Shown here one piece after another: positions 1 to 8,893 of a stretch of DNA of 64,000 nucleotides (position 1 is the stretch's first letter; each line of letters begins with the position of its first letter). The notes below the pieces were generated by a model. The model was not told the DNA's origin. It searched no databases and worked only from the letters and a program-made list of their open reading frames with translations. The DNA lies in the NCBI GenBank assembly GCA_038141525.1, contig JAYQIF010000001.1, forward strand, positions 186,001-250,000, in the 5' to 3' direction. The DNA is from BACL21 sp038141525 (GTDB lineage Bacteria; Bacteroidota; Bacteroidia; Flavobacteriales; Flavobacteriaceae). Position numbers and translations under genes: made by a program.

Positions 1-840
1 GCCCAAACGCTAGCACTGGTAACAGAATTTTCTTCGGCGCGGCACGTCAAAGGATTAATCGTATGAACAAATTTTCTTCCAGTTCTGGCGTCTATCCTGA
101 ATTTTCGATAATTCCCCGATGAGGCCATACTTTGATTTTGAATCGCCAGCACTTTATCGATACTTCGCCCATCTTGCGCCACATCAGGAGATTCTATACC
201 GATGATCCAGGGCTTATTTTTGAGTCTGTTTTGGCCCAAAGCACGGATTTCTCCACCCACTTCAACAAGATAGTCCGTGATACCAATTTGCTCTAAATGA
301 CGACCAATAACATCGATGCCATACCCCTTACCAATGGCGTTGAAATCCAAATAAACCCCGGGCTCAATATTAATCACCCCTGTATCCTGGCTTATTGAAA
401 CCAGCTCTAGACCCACATATTGGCACAAACTGTCCAAAACGCGATCCTCTGGAATCTCACTAAATCCCTTTGGCCCAAAACCCAACGCATTACCAATACT
501 GCCCCACGGTAGGGTCAAAAAATCCAAAAGTTGCTTTATTTACCTCACGCGAGAGATCAAGGACCTCCTTAAAATACTGATCCGCAACTACGCCTGAGTC
601 ACCACGATTAATTCTAGAAATTATACTTTCAGGATCATAGGTGCTGATAGAGGCATTCACCTGACGCACTAGACTATCGACTTGAGCCTGCAATTGAGCA
701 ACCTCAACTGTGCTATAACATTTAATAGCATAGGTGGTCCCAAAAGCATTTCCATAGAACGCGCGCAATTCTTCCTTTGGGGTACAGCCCGAAATAACCC
801 AGAAGAAAGCCAATATGACCAAATATCTTAAAGCAGCCAT
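1..840 (-). CDS. apbE: FAD:protein FMN transferase ApbE, 3' end cut by window, frameshifted
   Basis: ApbE moves FMN from FAD onto Thr residues of target proteins; here the obvious targets are NqrB and NqrC from the same operon. The N-terminus is a lipoprotein signal ending ISGCTP (lipobox Cys near residue 19), so the enzyme is probably anchored facing the periplasm. The first 116 codons end FDPTVG and then hit a stop. The next frame continues without a break (G-S-I-G-N-A-L-G-F-G-P, then DFNAIGKGYGIDVIG, GGEIRALG and a HTINPLT motif, all typical of the family) to the left edge. Removing one G from the GGGG run (plus-strand CCCC at 502-505) restores one frame. The start overlaps the upstream 118-codon gene by 13 nt. 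A sequence error is more likely than a pseudogene. The C-terminus lies outside the window. Confidence 0.9.
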
Positions 841-1184
841 TTTAATCCAGAATAAACTTGGGTATACGCATGATCTTTCTGGGGAGGACGCCCGTAATCT
901 TCTCCGTGTCCGAGTCCCACTCCTGCATAGGCCAGTTTAGCTTCATGCGCCTTGGCGTGATCTAACATTTTACTTATTAAAACATCATCATAGAGTGCGG
1001 GGTCCTCAGGAAATTGTACTGCACGTACTATGACAAAGTGTATCGTCTTGTTTTTAAGCGCCACAAATTGAGGATTCTTTTTAAGGTCAGAATTTACTCC
1101 CAAAAACTCATAACCTTGAGCCTTGAGGTCCTCTCCAACAATATTCATGGCCAAATAATGCATTTCTTGTCGAGTTAATTCCAT
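828..1184 (-). CDS. Conserved small protein of Bacteroidota nqr loci, function unknown
   Basis: A 118-residue protein without signal peptide or membrane segment, rich in charged residues, ending in a conserved-looking stretch with G-L-G-H-G-E-D-Y-G-R-P-P. From memory, proteins like this follow nqrF in many Bacteroidota and are sometimes mislabelled as NqrF; it has no ferredoxin or flavin/NAD motif, so that name is wrong. It starts 53 nt after nqrF, beyond a terminator-like hairpin, and overlaps apbE by 13 nt, which suggests translational coupling with apbE. A role in Nqr assembly or flavinylation is an inference from position only. Confidence 0.7.
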   Translation of the reverse strand: MELTRQEMHYLAMNIVGEDLKAQGYEFLGVNSDLKKNPQFVALKNKTIHFVIVRAVQFPEDPALYDDVLISKMLDHAKAHEAKLAYAGVGLGHGEDYGRPPQKDHAYTQVYSGLKWLL

Positions 1185-1205
1185 AGCAACGCCAAATACG
1201 TTCTT

Positions 1206-1234
1206 AAAAAAAAGACCAGCATGCTGGTCTTTTT
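1206..1234 (-). terminator. Terminator-like hairpin after nqrF
   Basis: The arms GACCAG and CTGGTC around CATG form a perfect palindrome flanked by A and T runs on both sides, so a U-tract follows the hairpin on either strand. It begins 4 nt after the nqrF stop and lies inside the operon, before the 118-codon gene and apbE. It may reduce transcription of those last two genes. Confidence 0.75.
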
Positions 1235-1237
1235 AAC

Positions 1238-2545
1238 TTATCCTCCAAAATCATCGAAGCGTATATTTTCGTCTGGGATTCCAAAATCCTCTCCCATTTT
1301 TTGAACCGCTTGATTCATGAGTGGTGGACCACAGAAGTATAATTCGATGTCTTCTGGAGTCTCATGATGATTTAGGTAATTGTCAATCACCACTTGGTGA
1401 ATAAAGCCGACAAAACCATCACCCTCGGTGTCATTAATGTCTTTTTTCACTTTCCAGTTATCTTCGGGAAGAGGCTCAGAAAGTGCGAGGAAAAACTTAA
1501 AGTTTTTAAATTCTTTCTCGAGTTGTTCAAAGTGATCTAAATAGAAGAGTTCGCGCTTTGATCGACCTCCATACCAATAGGTCACTGTACGACCAGTTTT
1601 TAGAGTTTTGAATAAATGATACAAGTGTGAGCGCATCGGTGCCATTCCTGCTCCACCACCGACATACAACATTTCCGAATCAGACTCATTGATAAAGAAC
1701 TCTCCATAAGGTCCTGAGATGGTTACCTTATCTCCTGGTTTTTGGGCAAAAATATACGAGGAGGCAATTCCAGGATTCACATCCATCCAACCGTTCTTGG
1801 CACGATCCCATGGTGGGGTAGCAATACGCACATTAAGCATAATTTCACGTCCTTCTGCTGGATAAGAAGCCATAGAATAGGCCCGTTCCACACTTTCGGA
1901 GTTTTTCATTACCAGTGGCCAAAGCCCAAACTTGTCCCATTCAGCTTGGAATTTGTCAGCAGTATCATGCTCTTCTGGGTGCGCTGTAATATCAATATCT
2001 GAGTATTTAATTTCACATGGAGGAATTTCGATTTGAATATATCCTCCTGCTTTGTAGTTCATATCCTCAGGAATCTCTACCACAAATTCTTTAATGAATG
2101 AAGCCACGTTATAGTTACGCACCACAGTGGCTTCCCACTTTTTAATCCCAAAAATTTCTTCTGGAATTTGAATCGACATATTTTGCTTCACTTTAACCTG
2201 ACAGGCCAGTCGTGCGCCATGTTGTAATTCTTTCCGGGTAAAATGCGGGGTTTCTGTCGGAAGGGCTTCACCTCCGCCCTCGAGCACGTGGCACTCACAT
2301 TGGATACAGGTTCCACCACCACCACAAGCAGAGGGCAAAAAGACCTTCTGATTACCCAGTGTAGACAATAATGTTCCTCCAGAGGCCACCTCTATCTTTT
2401 TCTCACCATTAACCGTGATGGTGACCGGGCCAGAGGGAGATAGTTTTTCTTTGGTAAACAACAATAAAGCTACAAGCAATAAGGTCAATACCAAAAATGC
2501 CGCAACAGTTGCCAAAATAACGCCAAGTGTACTCGCTAATATCAT
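1238..2545 (-). CDS. nqrF: Na+-translocating NADH:quinone reductase subunit F
   Basis: NqrF is the NADH-oxidising subunit of the Na+-pumping quinone reductase and passes electrons from FAD to a 2Fe-2S cluster. The 435 residues contain one N-terminal membrane helix (residues 3-30), a plant-type ferredoxin domain with Cys74, Cys80, Cys83 and Cys115 in the C-x5-C-x2-C...C pattern, an FAD motif R-A-Y-S-M near 220, an NAD-binding G-G-G-A-G-M near 290, and a C-terminal C-G-P-P motif. The length is normal for Bacteroidota. It lies 1 nt after nqrE and is the last nqr gene of the operon. Confidence 0.97.
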   Translation of the reverse strand: MILASTLGVILATVAAFLVLTLLLVALLLFTKEKLSPSGPVTITVNGEKKIEVASGGTLLSTLGNQKVFLPSACGGGGTCIQCECHVLEGGGEALPTETPHFTRKELQHGARLACQVKVKQNMSIQIPEEIFGIKKWEATVVRNYNVASFIKEFVVEIPEDMNYKAGGYIQIEIPPCEIKYSDIDITAHPEEHDTADKFQAEWDKFGLWPLVMKNSESVERAYSMASYPAEGREIMLNVRIATPPWDRAKNGWMDVNPGIASSYIFAQKPGDKVTISGPYGEFFINESDSEMLYVGGGAGMAPMRSHLYHLFKTLKTGRTVTYWYGGRSKRELFYLDHFEQLEKEFKNFKFFLALSEPLPEDNWKVKKDINDTEGDGFVGFIHQVVIDNYLNHHETPEDIELYFCGPPLMNQAVQKMGEDFGIPDENIRFDDFGG

Positions 2546-2546
2546 C

Positions 2547-3290
2547 TTATTCTATCGTTTGATTATCTTCTGTCTCATTTTCTTGAGAGAACATTTCTGA
2601 AGACTCAGTGTTAGACATTTCATTTGTAGGGGTGGCCACCGTGGCCAATTCAATTTCTTGAGCAGCGTCATCGCCTCCGGTCAACATTCCTCCAAAACTC
2701 ATGAACCCAATGGCCATAAGACCGGTAATAATAAACGTGATGCCCAATCCACGCAGTGGAGCAGGAACATTTGAATAACGAATTTTTTCGCGTATCGCAG
2801 CAATCGCTAGAATTGCTAAAAACCAGCCAATACCAGAGCTAAAACCATAATTCAAAGCAAGGCCCAAAGTTTCAATTTCTCGTGACTGCATAAATAAAGA
2901 GCCCCCAAGAATGGCACAGTTTACGGCAATAAGCGGCAAGAATATACCCAGTGAGTTGTAGAGTGATGGAGAAAACTTTTCAACCACAATCTCCACGAGC
3001 TGAACCATCGTAGCAATGGTCGCAATAAACAGGATAAAGGATAAAAAGCTTAAATCGTAGTCCGCGTATTCCGGGCCAAGCCAAACCAATGCGCCACGCT
3101 GCAGAATGTACTGGTCGAGCAACCAGTTCAGTGGAACGGTCACAGTCAAAACAAAAATAACCGCAGCTCCTAAACCAACAGCAGTGCTTACTTTTTTGGA
3201 AACGGCCAAATAAGAACACATTCCCAAGAAGTAGGCAAACACCATGTTGTCTACGAAAATTGATTTAAAAAATAACTCTAAATGTTCCAT
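2547..3290 (-). CDS. nqrE: Na+-translocating NADH:quinone reductase subunit E
   Basis: An integral membrane subunit with six predicted helices, homologous to RnfA. The first ~200 residues match the family (N-terminus M-E-H-L-E-L-F-F-K-S-I-F-V-D-N-M and two Cys-containing helices, L-G-M-C-S-Y and A-V-N-C-A-I-L-G-G). These cysteines are known in NqrD/E to hold an intramembrane iron centre. The protein ends with an extra hydrophilic tail of about 45 residues rich in Glu, Asp, Asn, Ser and Thr, longer than proteobacterial NqrE. The gene is 49 nt downstream of nqrD. Confidence 0.96.
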   Translation of the reverse strand: MEHLELFFKSIFVDNMVFAYFLGMCSYLAVSKKVSTAVGLGAAVIFVLTVTVPLNWLLDQYILQRGALVWLGPEYADYDLSFLSFILFIATIATMVQLVEIVVEKFSPSLYNSLGIFLPLIAVNCAILGGSLFMQSREIETLGLALNYGFSSGIGWFLAILAIAAIREKIRYSNVPAPLRGLGITFIITGLMAIGFMSFGGMLTGGDDAAQEIELATVATPTNEMSNTESSEMFSQENETEDNQTIE

Positions 3291-3339
3291 ATATGTTTAT
3301 TTATGATGTGGCTCCAAATGGGCCGAATCAAAATACTTT

Positions 3340-3987
3340 TTAATGTTCTTCGATCAATGCTTTGTTACGAGAACGTTGTACCCAAATAATAATGCCCACT
3401 ACAATAAGTGCCATAGGAGGTAAAACCATAAAGCCGTTGTTCTCATATCCTAAGGCATAAAGCCCTGTTTTTTCAACAGAATCTCCTAGCACCTTATATC
3501 CGAAAAGTGTTCCAGAGCCCAATAATTCGCGAAAAAAACCGACAATAATTAAGATAACTCCATAACCTAAAGCATTACCAACACCATCCAAAAAGGAACG
3601 CCACGGGCCGTTTCCAAGAGCAAACGCCTCAAATCGTCCCATGATGATACAATTGGTGATGATCAGACCTATGAATACTGAGAGTTCCTTACTGAGTTCA
3701 TAGGCGAAGGCCTTGAGCACTAAATCAACGATAATCACGAGAGTCGCTACAACAATGAGTTGTACGATGATTCGAATCTTCGAAGGAATAATGTTGCGCA
3801 TTAGTGAAATGACCACATTACCCAGGCCCAGAACAAAAATCACGGATAATGCCATGACGATCGATGGCTTTAGTTGAGCGGTAATCGCTAGTGCAGAACA
3901 GATACCCAAAACCTGAATGGTGATCGGGTTATTGTCCGCGAGCGGATCAAAAATCAGTTTAGAATCTTTTTTAGAGAGCAGTCCCAT
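3340..3987 (-). CDS. nqrD: Na+-translocating NADH:quinone reductase subunit D
   Basis: A 215-residue polytopic membrane protein and sister of NqrE. Family features include the N-terminal D-P-L-A-D-N-N-P-I, the helix Cys in Q-V-L-G-I-C-S-A-L-A, and a second Cys in I-G-L-I-I-T-N-C-I-I-M-G-R; both cysteines are known from the family to ligate the iron centre shared with NqrE. The spacing to nqrC is 6 nt, consistent with one transcript. Confidence 0.97.
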   Translation of the reverse strand: MGLLSKKDSKLIFDPLADNNPITIQVLGICSALAITAQLKPSIVMALSVIFVLGLGNVVISLMRNIIPSKIRIIVQLIVVATLVIIVDLVLKAFAYELSKELSVFIGLIITNCIIMGRFEAFALGNGPWRSFLDGVGNALGYGVILIIVGFFRELLGSGTLFGYKVLGDSVEKTGLYALGYENNGFMVLPPMALIVVGIIIWVQRSRNKALIEEH

Positions 3988-3993
3988 AAGATT

Positions 3994-4741
3994 TTAGTTT
4001 AATGTTTTGAAGTAAGGCACATACAATCGGATGTCTTTTTTGAGCATTGCCGTTAGACCATCTCCTGTTATTGTTGCCCCAGCAAGAGCGTCAATTTCTT
4101 GATCGTTCTTGTCGTTATTTTTTGGATCATTATTTCCTTTGGCCACAGTGATTCCAGCAAATTCTCCATCTACAAGAAAGCCTTCACCCTCAAAATCATC
4201 CATAAAATATCGTTGTTTGATTTCAGCTCCAAGGCCGGGTGTTTCTCCTTTGTGGTCAAAGTAAACCCCTTGGATGACCATGTCTTTATCCATAGCAACA
4301 AATCCCCAAATCGCATCCCAAAGCCCTTTTCCACGCACGGGAACCACATAGAGATCCTTTTCGGCTACTTTACCCTGAAAAAGGGGTAAGCGTCTTTTGT
4401 ACTGTGGGTCAGAGGCCTTTGTGGCTTCCTTTTTGATGTCAATCAAAAAGGCTTGATCATCCTCGACAACCTCATCCCCTTGAATCACCACCTGACGGGT
4501 AATGTATTTTTGGAATTCACCCTCTACTTCAGTGGTAGGGACAAACACAACATCATTAGCGCCTTGGTTATTGTTGATGCCCATAGCGTAGAGGATGTTC
4601 TGTTGTTTTTCAAATCGCTCATTGGCCTCGATTTGTGGTCGGAACAACATAAATAAACCGGCCAGCAATGAACCTACAATCACCACCATCACGATGGCAA
4701 AAATCGATTGTATAACTATTTTTTTCTGTGTTGATCGCCAT
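3994..4741 (-). CDS. nqrC: Na+-translocating NADH:quinone reductase subunit C, frameshifted near its 5' end
   Basis: NqrC carries a covalently bound FMN on a periplasmic domain. The flavinylation motif D-A-L-A-G-A-T-I-T is visible near the C-terminus, with the acceptor Thr at about 223 of the corrected protein. The open frame from 4692 lacks the first part of the membrane anchor. Upstream in another frame an ATG at 4741, 1 nt after the nqrB stop, reads M-A-I-N-T-E-K-N-S-Y-T-I, the expected family start. Deleting one base near 4705 joins it to I-F-A-I-V-M-V-V-I-V and gives a normal 248-residue NqrC. I therefore place the start at 4741 and treat the shift as a probable sequence error. Confidence 0.93.
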
Positions 4742-4742
4742 C

Positions 4743-5969
4743 TTATGCGCTTTTAACGTTTAAACGATTCATTCTTCTTTTGACATTGGCCTGAATCACA
4801 TAGTGATCTATGGTCGGTGCAAAAACGTTCATCAACAAGATGGCCAAAAAGACCCCCTCAGGATAAGCGGGGTCAAACACGCGGATCAAGACCGAGATAA
4901 AACCGATCAAAAATCCATAGATCCACTTACCTCTATTGGTTTGTGACGCCGTCACTGGGTCAGTGGCCATATAAACAATTCCAAAGGCCAATCCGCCGAT
5001 GATCAAATGCACCCAAAATGGAGTGCTCATCAGACTGTAAAATTTACTTGAACTGTCGATCCATCCCGCATCCACAACACCATTGAACATCATCCCCATG
5101 ACCAGTGCTCCAAGAACTGCAGAGAGCATTATGCGCCAGCTTCCGATCTTGGTAAACACTAGAAACAATCCACCGATTAAAATCAAAAGTGTGGATGTTT
5201 CTCCTACAGACCCTGGAATAAAGCCCAAAAACATATCCAAAAGATCGTATCCTGCCGCCTTATTCTGAGCTAAAGATCCTAAGATGGTCTCACCAGAGAT
5301 GGAATCCAATTCCATCCCAGCAGCAATCTGACTGGCACGCTCTTGCGCACCGGCGACCCATACTTTATCACCACTCATCCAAGTCGGATAGGCAAAGAAC
5401 AAGAAGGCACGAATCGTCAGGGCTGGATTCAAAATATTCATTCCAGTACCACCGAAAACTTCTTTACCAATCACCACCCCAAAAACTACAGCTACAGAAA
5501 GCATCCATAGAGGGATGTCTACAGGAACTATCAGGGGTACGAGCATTCCAGTTACCAGATAACCTTCTTCAACCTCATGACCTTTAATGACCGCAAAAAT
5601 AAATTCGACAACCAATCCGACAATATAGGACACGGCCACGAGTGGCAGCACTTTCCAGGCGCCGAAAATTAAATTATCAAAATTCCAAAAAGCAGTACTG
5701 AAAAAATCACCACCGGCGGCAATGCCTTCACCAATCGCTATTGAGTGCTGATAACCTGCGTTAAACATACCAAACACAAGGCAAGGCACAAGGGCCATGA
5801 TCACGGTGTTCATGGTGCGCTTTAGGTCGTCCGCTCCTTTTATATGAGTACCATCATGGGTGGTTTCGTTTGGCGCGTACAAAAACGTATGAATCGCATT
5901 AAATGCCGGGGCCATTTTCTGACCTTTATACTTCTCTTTTAAATTATGTAATGTTTCTTTCAGGGCCAT
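4743..5969 (-). CDS. nqrB: Na+-translocating NADH:quinone reductase subunit B
   Basis: The large membrane subunit (408 residues, about ten helices) that carries the second covalent FMN and takes part in Na+ transport. The FMN attachment motif appears as D222-S-I-S-G-E-T228, a form of the D-x-x-S/T-G-A/E-T flavinylation sequence recognised by ApbE, which is also in this operon. Conserved family stretches include G-K-E-V-F-G-G-T-G-M-N-I-L-N-P-A and M-A-T-D-P-V-T-A. It follows nqrA by 2 nt and precedes nqrC by 1 nt. Confidence 0.97.
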   Translation of the reverse strand: MALKETLHNLKEKYKGQKMAPAFNAIHTFLYAPNETTHDGTHIKGADDLKRTMNTVIMALVPCLVFGMFNAGYQHSIAIGEGIAAGGDFFSTAFWNFDNLIFGAWKVLPLVAVSYIVGLVVEFIFAVIKGHEVEEGYLVTGMLVPLIVPVDIPLWMLSVAVVFGVVIGKEVFGGTGMNILNPALTIRAFLFFAYPTWMSGDKVWVAGAQERASQIAAGMELDSISGETILGSLAQNKAAGYDLLDMFLGFIPGSVGETSTLLILIGGLFLVFTKIGSWRIMLSAVLGALVMGMMFNGVVDAGWIDSSSKFYSLMSTPFWVHLIIGGLAFGIVYMATDPVTASQTNRGKWIYGFLIGFISVLIRVFDPAYPEGVFLAILLMNVFAPTIDHYVIQANVKRRMNRLNVKSA

Positions 5970-5971
5970 AA

Positions 5972-7322
5972 TTATCCTATTTCATTATACATAAGATCCA
6001 ATCCTTCTCTAATGATGCGCTGGTGTGGTTGTTTTGATACACAAACAAATTCAGTGAGCGCAAAATCCTCTGGAGCCACCTCATACATACCCAAAGCTTC
6101 CATTTGATCCAAATCTTTGACCATACAGGCCTTTAAAGTTTGTAATGGGTAGATATCCATAGGGAAAACTTCCTCGTAATTTCCTGTAACCACAAAAGCA
6201 CGATGTTCACCGTTAGTGTTTGTGGTTAAATCGTATTTTTTCTTGGGCTGTAGCCATGAAAAGGTCAAGGCCCGTGAGGTTGATACTTTATCGAACACCG
6301 GCTTATTCCATCCAAAAAACTCGTAATCATCACCCTCTGGAATGACACATAGCGTATTGTCATAAAAACCAAGGTGACCCTTGTGAGAGACTGTACCCCG
6401 ATAATACATCACCTGAGATCACACGAGGATGGCTTTCGGCTAACTGTGCTTCTTCGATTAAAGGAGCAACAGCGGAGCCAATTTTTGTTGTGTAGTATTG
6501 TGGTGCATTCAAACTTGAACCGGCAACAGCTACAACACGCTCGGCGTTGAATTTCCCGGTACGTAAAAGTTCACCAATTACCACTAGGTCTTGAGCAGAT
6601 ACAGTCCAAACCACTTCTCCTTTATTCACCGGATCAATTTGACCAATCTGAACCCCTACGTTACCGGCTGGATGCGGCCCCGAAACATTGTGTAGGACAC
6701 AATTTTGCATGGCGCGCAAAGGCGAATTACTGTCTCGCCCTACGGAAACATGAACGGAACCTTCGGTCAATTTACTCAACGCGGTAATGGCTGTTTGCAA
6801 TTCGTCTTCTTTGCCAATTAGGGTAAAATCGAGATCTGCAGACAGGGGCGCTGTACTGTAACCAGAAATAAAAATAGCCTTTGGCATTTTGTCTGTTCTG
6901 GCAATAATATCATACGGTCTTTGCATAATAAAGGGCCAACAACCAGCGACCAAAAGATGCTCCTTAATCGTTGTGCCATCTGCCTTTTCAACGTCTAACG
7001 GCTTGTGCGTTAGATACTCGTCTTTTGCGTCGGCTTCAATCACCAATTGAGTGATTACTCGCTTGGGACCACGCTCGATAGCTTTAAGCGTACCACTCAC
7101 GGGGCTTACAAATTTTACAGACTCCTGATTTTTGTCATAAAACAAAACATCGCCTGCTTTAAATTTGGCGCCTTCTTTTACGATAAGTTTTGGTGTAACG
7201 AGGTGGAAGTTTTCTGGTCTCAGGGCAAACACTTTGGCACGCGGTGCTTTTGACAGTGTTTTTTCCGCTTCACCCTTTAGATGTATATTAAGACCCTTTT
7301 TAATCTTAATGTCTCTGGACAT
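5972..7322 (-). CDS. nqrA: Na+-translocating NADH:quinone reductase subunit A, frameshifted
   Basis: First gene of the operon, encoding the cytoplasmic quinone-binding subunit. The frame from 7322 reads the family N-terminus (I-K-K-G-L-N-I-H-L-K-G-E-A) to H-P-R-V-I-S-G-D-V-L-S-G and then leaves the family. The downstream frame resumes G-H-L-G-F-Y-D-N-T and runs to 5972. Taking one G out of the GGGG run (plus-strand CCCC at 6396-6399) joins them as V-L-S-G-T-V-S-H-K-G-H-L-G-F-Y-D-N and restores about 449 residues, the normal size. A pseudogene is unlikely because both halves remain well conserved. Confidence 0.93.
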
Positions 7323-7357
7323 AGATCTAGTATTAGCGTTCTTTTTTTGATACCTCG

Positions 7358-7393
7358 ATCACCCAAAAGGGTGATTTTTGGACTGCAAATTTA
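7358..7393 (-). promoter_or_regulatory. Promoter and leader hairpin of the nqr operon
   Basis: TAAATTTG at 7393-7386 (minus) matches the Bacteroidota -7 element TAnnTTTG and lies about 63 nt before the nqrA start. Just downstream the leader contains a hairpin with 7-bp arms ATCACCC/GGGTGAT around a 4-nt loop (7358-7375). I do not see a clean -33 TTG. The hairpin could be a regulator site or an mRNA structure; its role is unknown. Confidence 0.6.
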
Positions 7394-7478
7394 GAAATTA
7401 AAAGCCGCTTTCCATAATATTCCATAATAAATTTAATGACCTGTATTGCTCTCTATTTTTAAAGCGAAAACAACTGCT

Positions 7479-7486
7479 TATTTTTG
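7479..7486 (+). promoter_or_regulatory. Promoter -7 element upstream of the plug gene
   Basis: TATTTTTG is an exact TAnnTTTG match 25 nt before the start at 7512. No strong -33 TTG is seen at the usual spacing. Confidence 0.55.
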
Positions 7487-7511
7487 GCTATATTAGATAA
7501 AAATTTTATTA

Positions 7512-8759
7512 ATGAATCGCCTTTATTTATTGACTCTCTGCTTCTTGAGCTTTAATGTTCTCATGGCTCAAAAAGGGGAAAAAACAGAACCGTTATACAT
7601 CAAATCAATTCAGTTTCAGGGCGGCAGTCAGCAGGCTCAATTACCCATTGTGAAATTGGGAGAATCCATCAGCCTCAGTTTCGACGATTTACGCGGTATC
7701 GAGGAAGATTTTTATTACCAAATCACGCATCACAATTTTGATTGGACACTCAGTGATCTTTCCAAAGGTGAATACCTCGATGGTTTTGACGATGTGCGCA
7801 TAGAACAATATCTCAATTCCTTAAATAGCTTACAATTGTATTCCCACTACGAGGTTCGCTTTCCAAATCGCGAAACAAGAGGATTCAAAAAGAGCGGCAA
7901 TTATATGATTCATCTCTACGACGATGACGGCGCACTGCTCTTTACGCGGAAATTTATGTTGGTTGAAGAACAAGTCAACGTAGGCGTGGCAATAAAACGC
8001 TCAAGAGATTTAAAGCATATCGATGAAAAACAAGCCGTACAATTTACAGTTTATCCCAATGAACTTTTATTGATCAATCCAAACCAAGCTGTCAAAACAG
8101 TAATTATTCAAAACAACAATCTCAATCGGGTCATTGACCACCTCAAACCGCAATACACCATGGGGCAAGAGTTGATTTATCGCTACGATAAAGAGGCCTC
8201 ATTTTGGGGCGGAAATGAATTTTTAAACTTTGACAGTAAAGAGGCTCGAGTGGCTAATGTCGGTATCAGACGTATAGAACTCAATGAGGTTTTTGAACAC
8301 TACCTATACACCCAAAATCCACGAGCAGAACGACCCTACACCTTTAATCCTGATGTTAATGGAAATTTTGTCGTAAGTGCACTCGGCACGAATGACTCAC
8401 GAATTGAAGCAGAGTATATTTTGACTCATTTCTCATTGCGCTATCAGCCTGAGGAAAACGAGCGAGTTTTTGTCTACGGCAATTTTAACAATTATGCAGC
8501 ACACGAAAATAACGAGCTTTATTACAATCCAGACTCAGGCCTCATGGAGACCATTTTGTTTTTAAAACAAGGGTTTTACAACTATACTTTTGCCAGTCAA
8601 AAAGCCAACGAACCACTCGATTTGGGACGTATCAATGGCAATTACTGGGAAACCGAAAATGAGTATGCTGTTTTGGTCTATTACAAAGGACCGGGCGAGC
8701 GTTATGATCGACTCATCGGTTGGGGCAGAGGAAATTCAACAAGCATCACCAACAATTAA
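7512..8759 (+). CDS. Type IX secretion system plug protein (DUF5103 family)
   Basis: A 415-residue secreted protein with a Sec signal peptide (cleavage after about residue 19, V-L-M-A-Q). The sequence matches the DUF5103 family, whose N-terminal domain includes the Plug protein that closes the periplasmic side of the T9SS translocon SprA. The family assignment rests on recognised stretches such as F-Y-Y-Q-I-T-H-H-N-F-D-W, L-N-S-L-Q-L-Y-S-H-Y and F-V-Y-G-N-F-N-N-Y. The gene stands alone between the divergent nqr operon and pruA. The match with PorT, GldB/C and sorting-domain proteins elsewhere in the window supports a T9SS host. Confidence 0.85.
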   Translation: MNRLYLLTLCFLSFNVLMAQKGEKTEPLYIKSIQFQGGSQQAQLPIVKLGESISLSFDDLRGIEEDFYYQITHHNFDWTLSDLSKGEYLDGFDDVRIEQYLNSLNSLQLYSHYEVRFPNRETRGFKKSGNYMIHLYDDDGALLFTRKFMLVEEQVNVGVAIKRSRDLKHIDEKQAVQFTVYPNELLLINPNQAVKTVIIQNNNLNRVIDHLKPQYTMGQELIYRYDKEASFWGGNEFLNFDSKEARVANVGIRRIELNEVFEHYLYTQNPRAERPYTFNPDVNGNFVVSALGTNDSRIEAEYILTHFSLRYQPEENERVFVYGNFNNYAAHENNELYYNPDSGLMETILFLKQGFYNYTFASQKANEPLDLGRINGNYWETENEYAVLVYYKGPGERYDRLIGWGRGNSTSITNN

Positions 8760-8812
8760 TTCAATCAAAAACTCATCGACTTTTTGACGGGTATGATCCG
8801 CTGAGCACCCCC

Positions 8813-8842
8813 TTGGTTTGGCGTGTATTTTTCGTACCTTTG
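8813..8842 (+). promoter_or_regulatory. Promoter of pruA (TTG-N19-TACCTTTG)
   Basis: TTG at 8813-8815 and an exact -7 element TACCTTTG at 8835-8842 are separated by 19 nt. This is one of the best matches in the window to the Bacteroidota sigma-A consensus. The pruA start lies 51 nt downstream. Confidence 0.75.
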
Positions 8843-8893
8843 TAAAGTGCAATTTGCACGTCTTACTTATCACAATTAATACTCAAAACAAGC

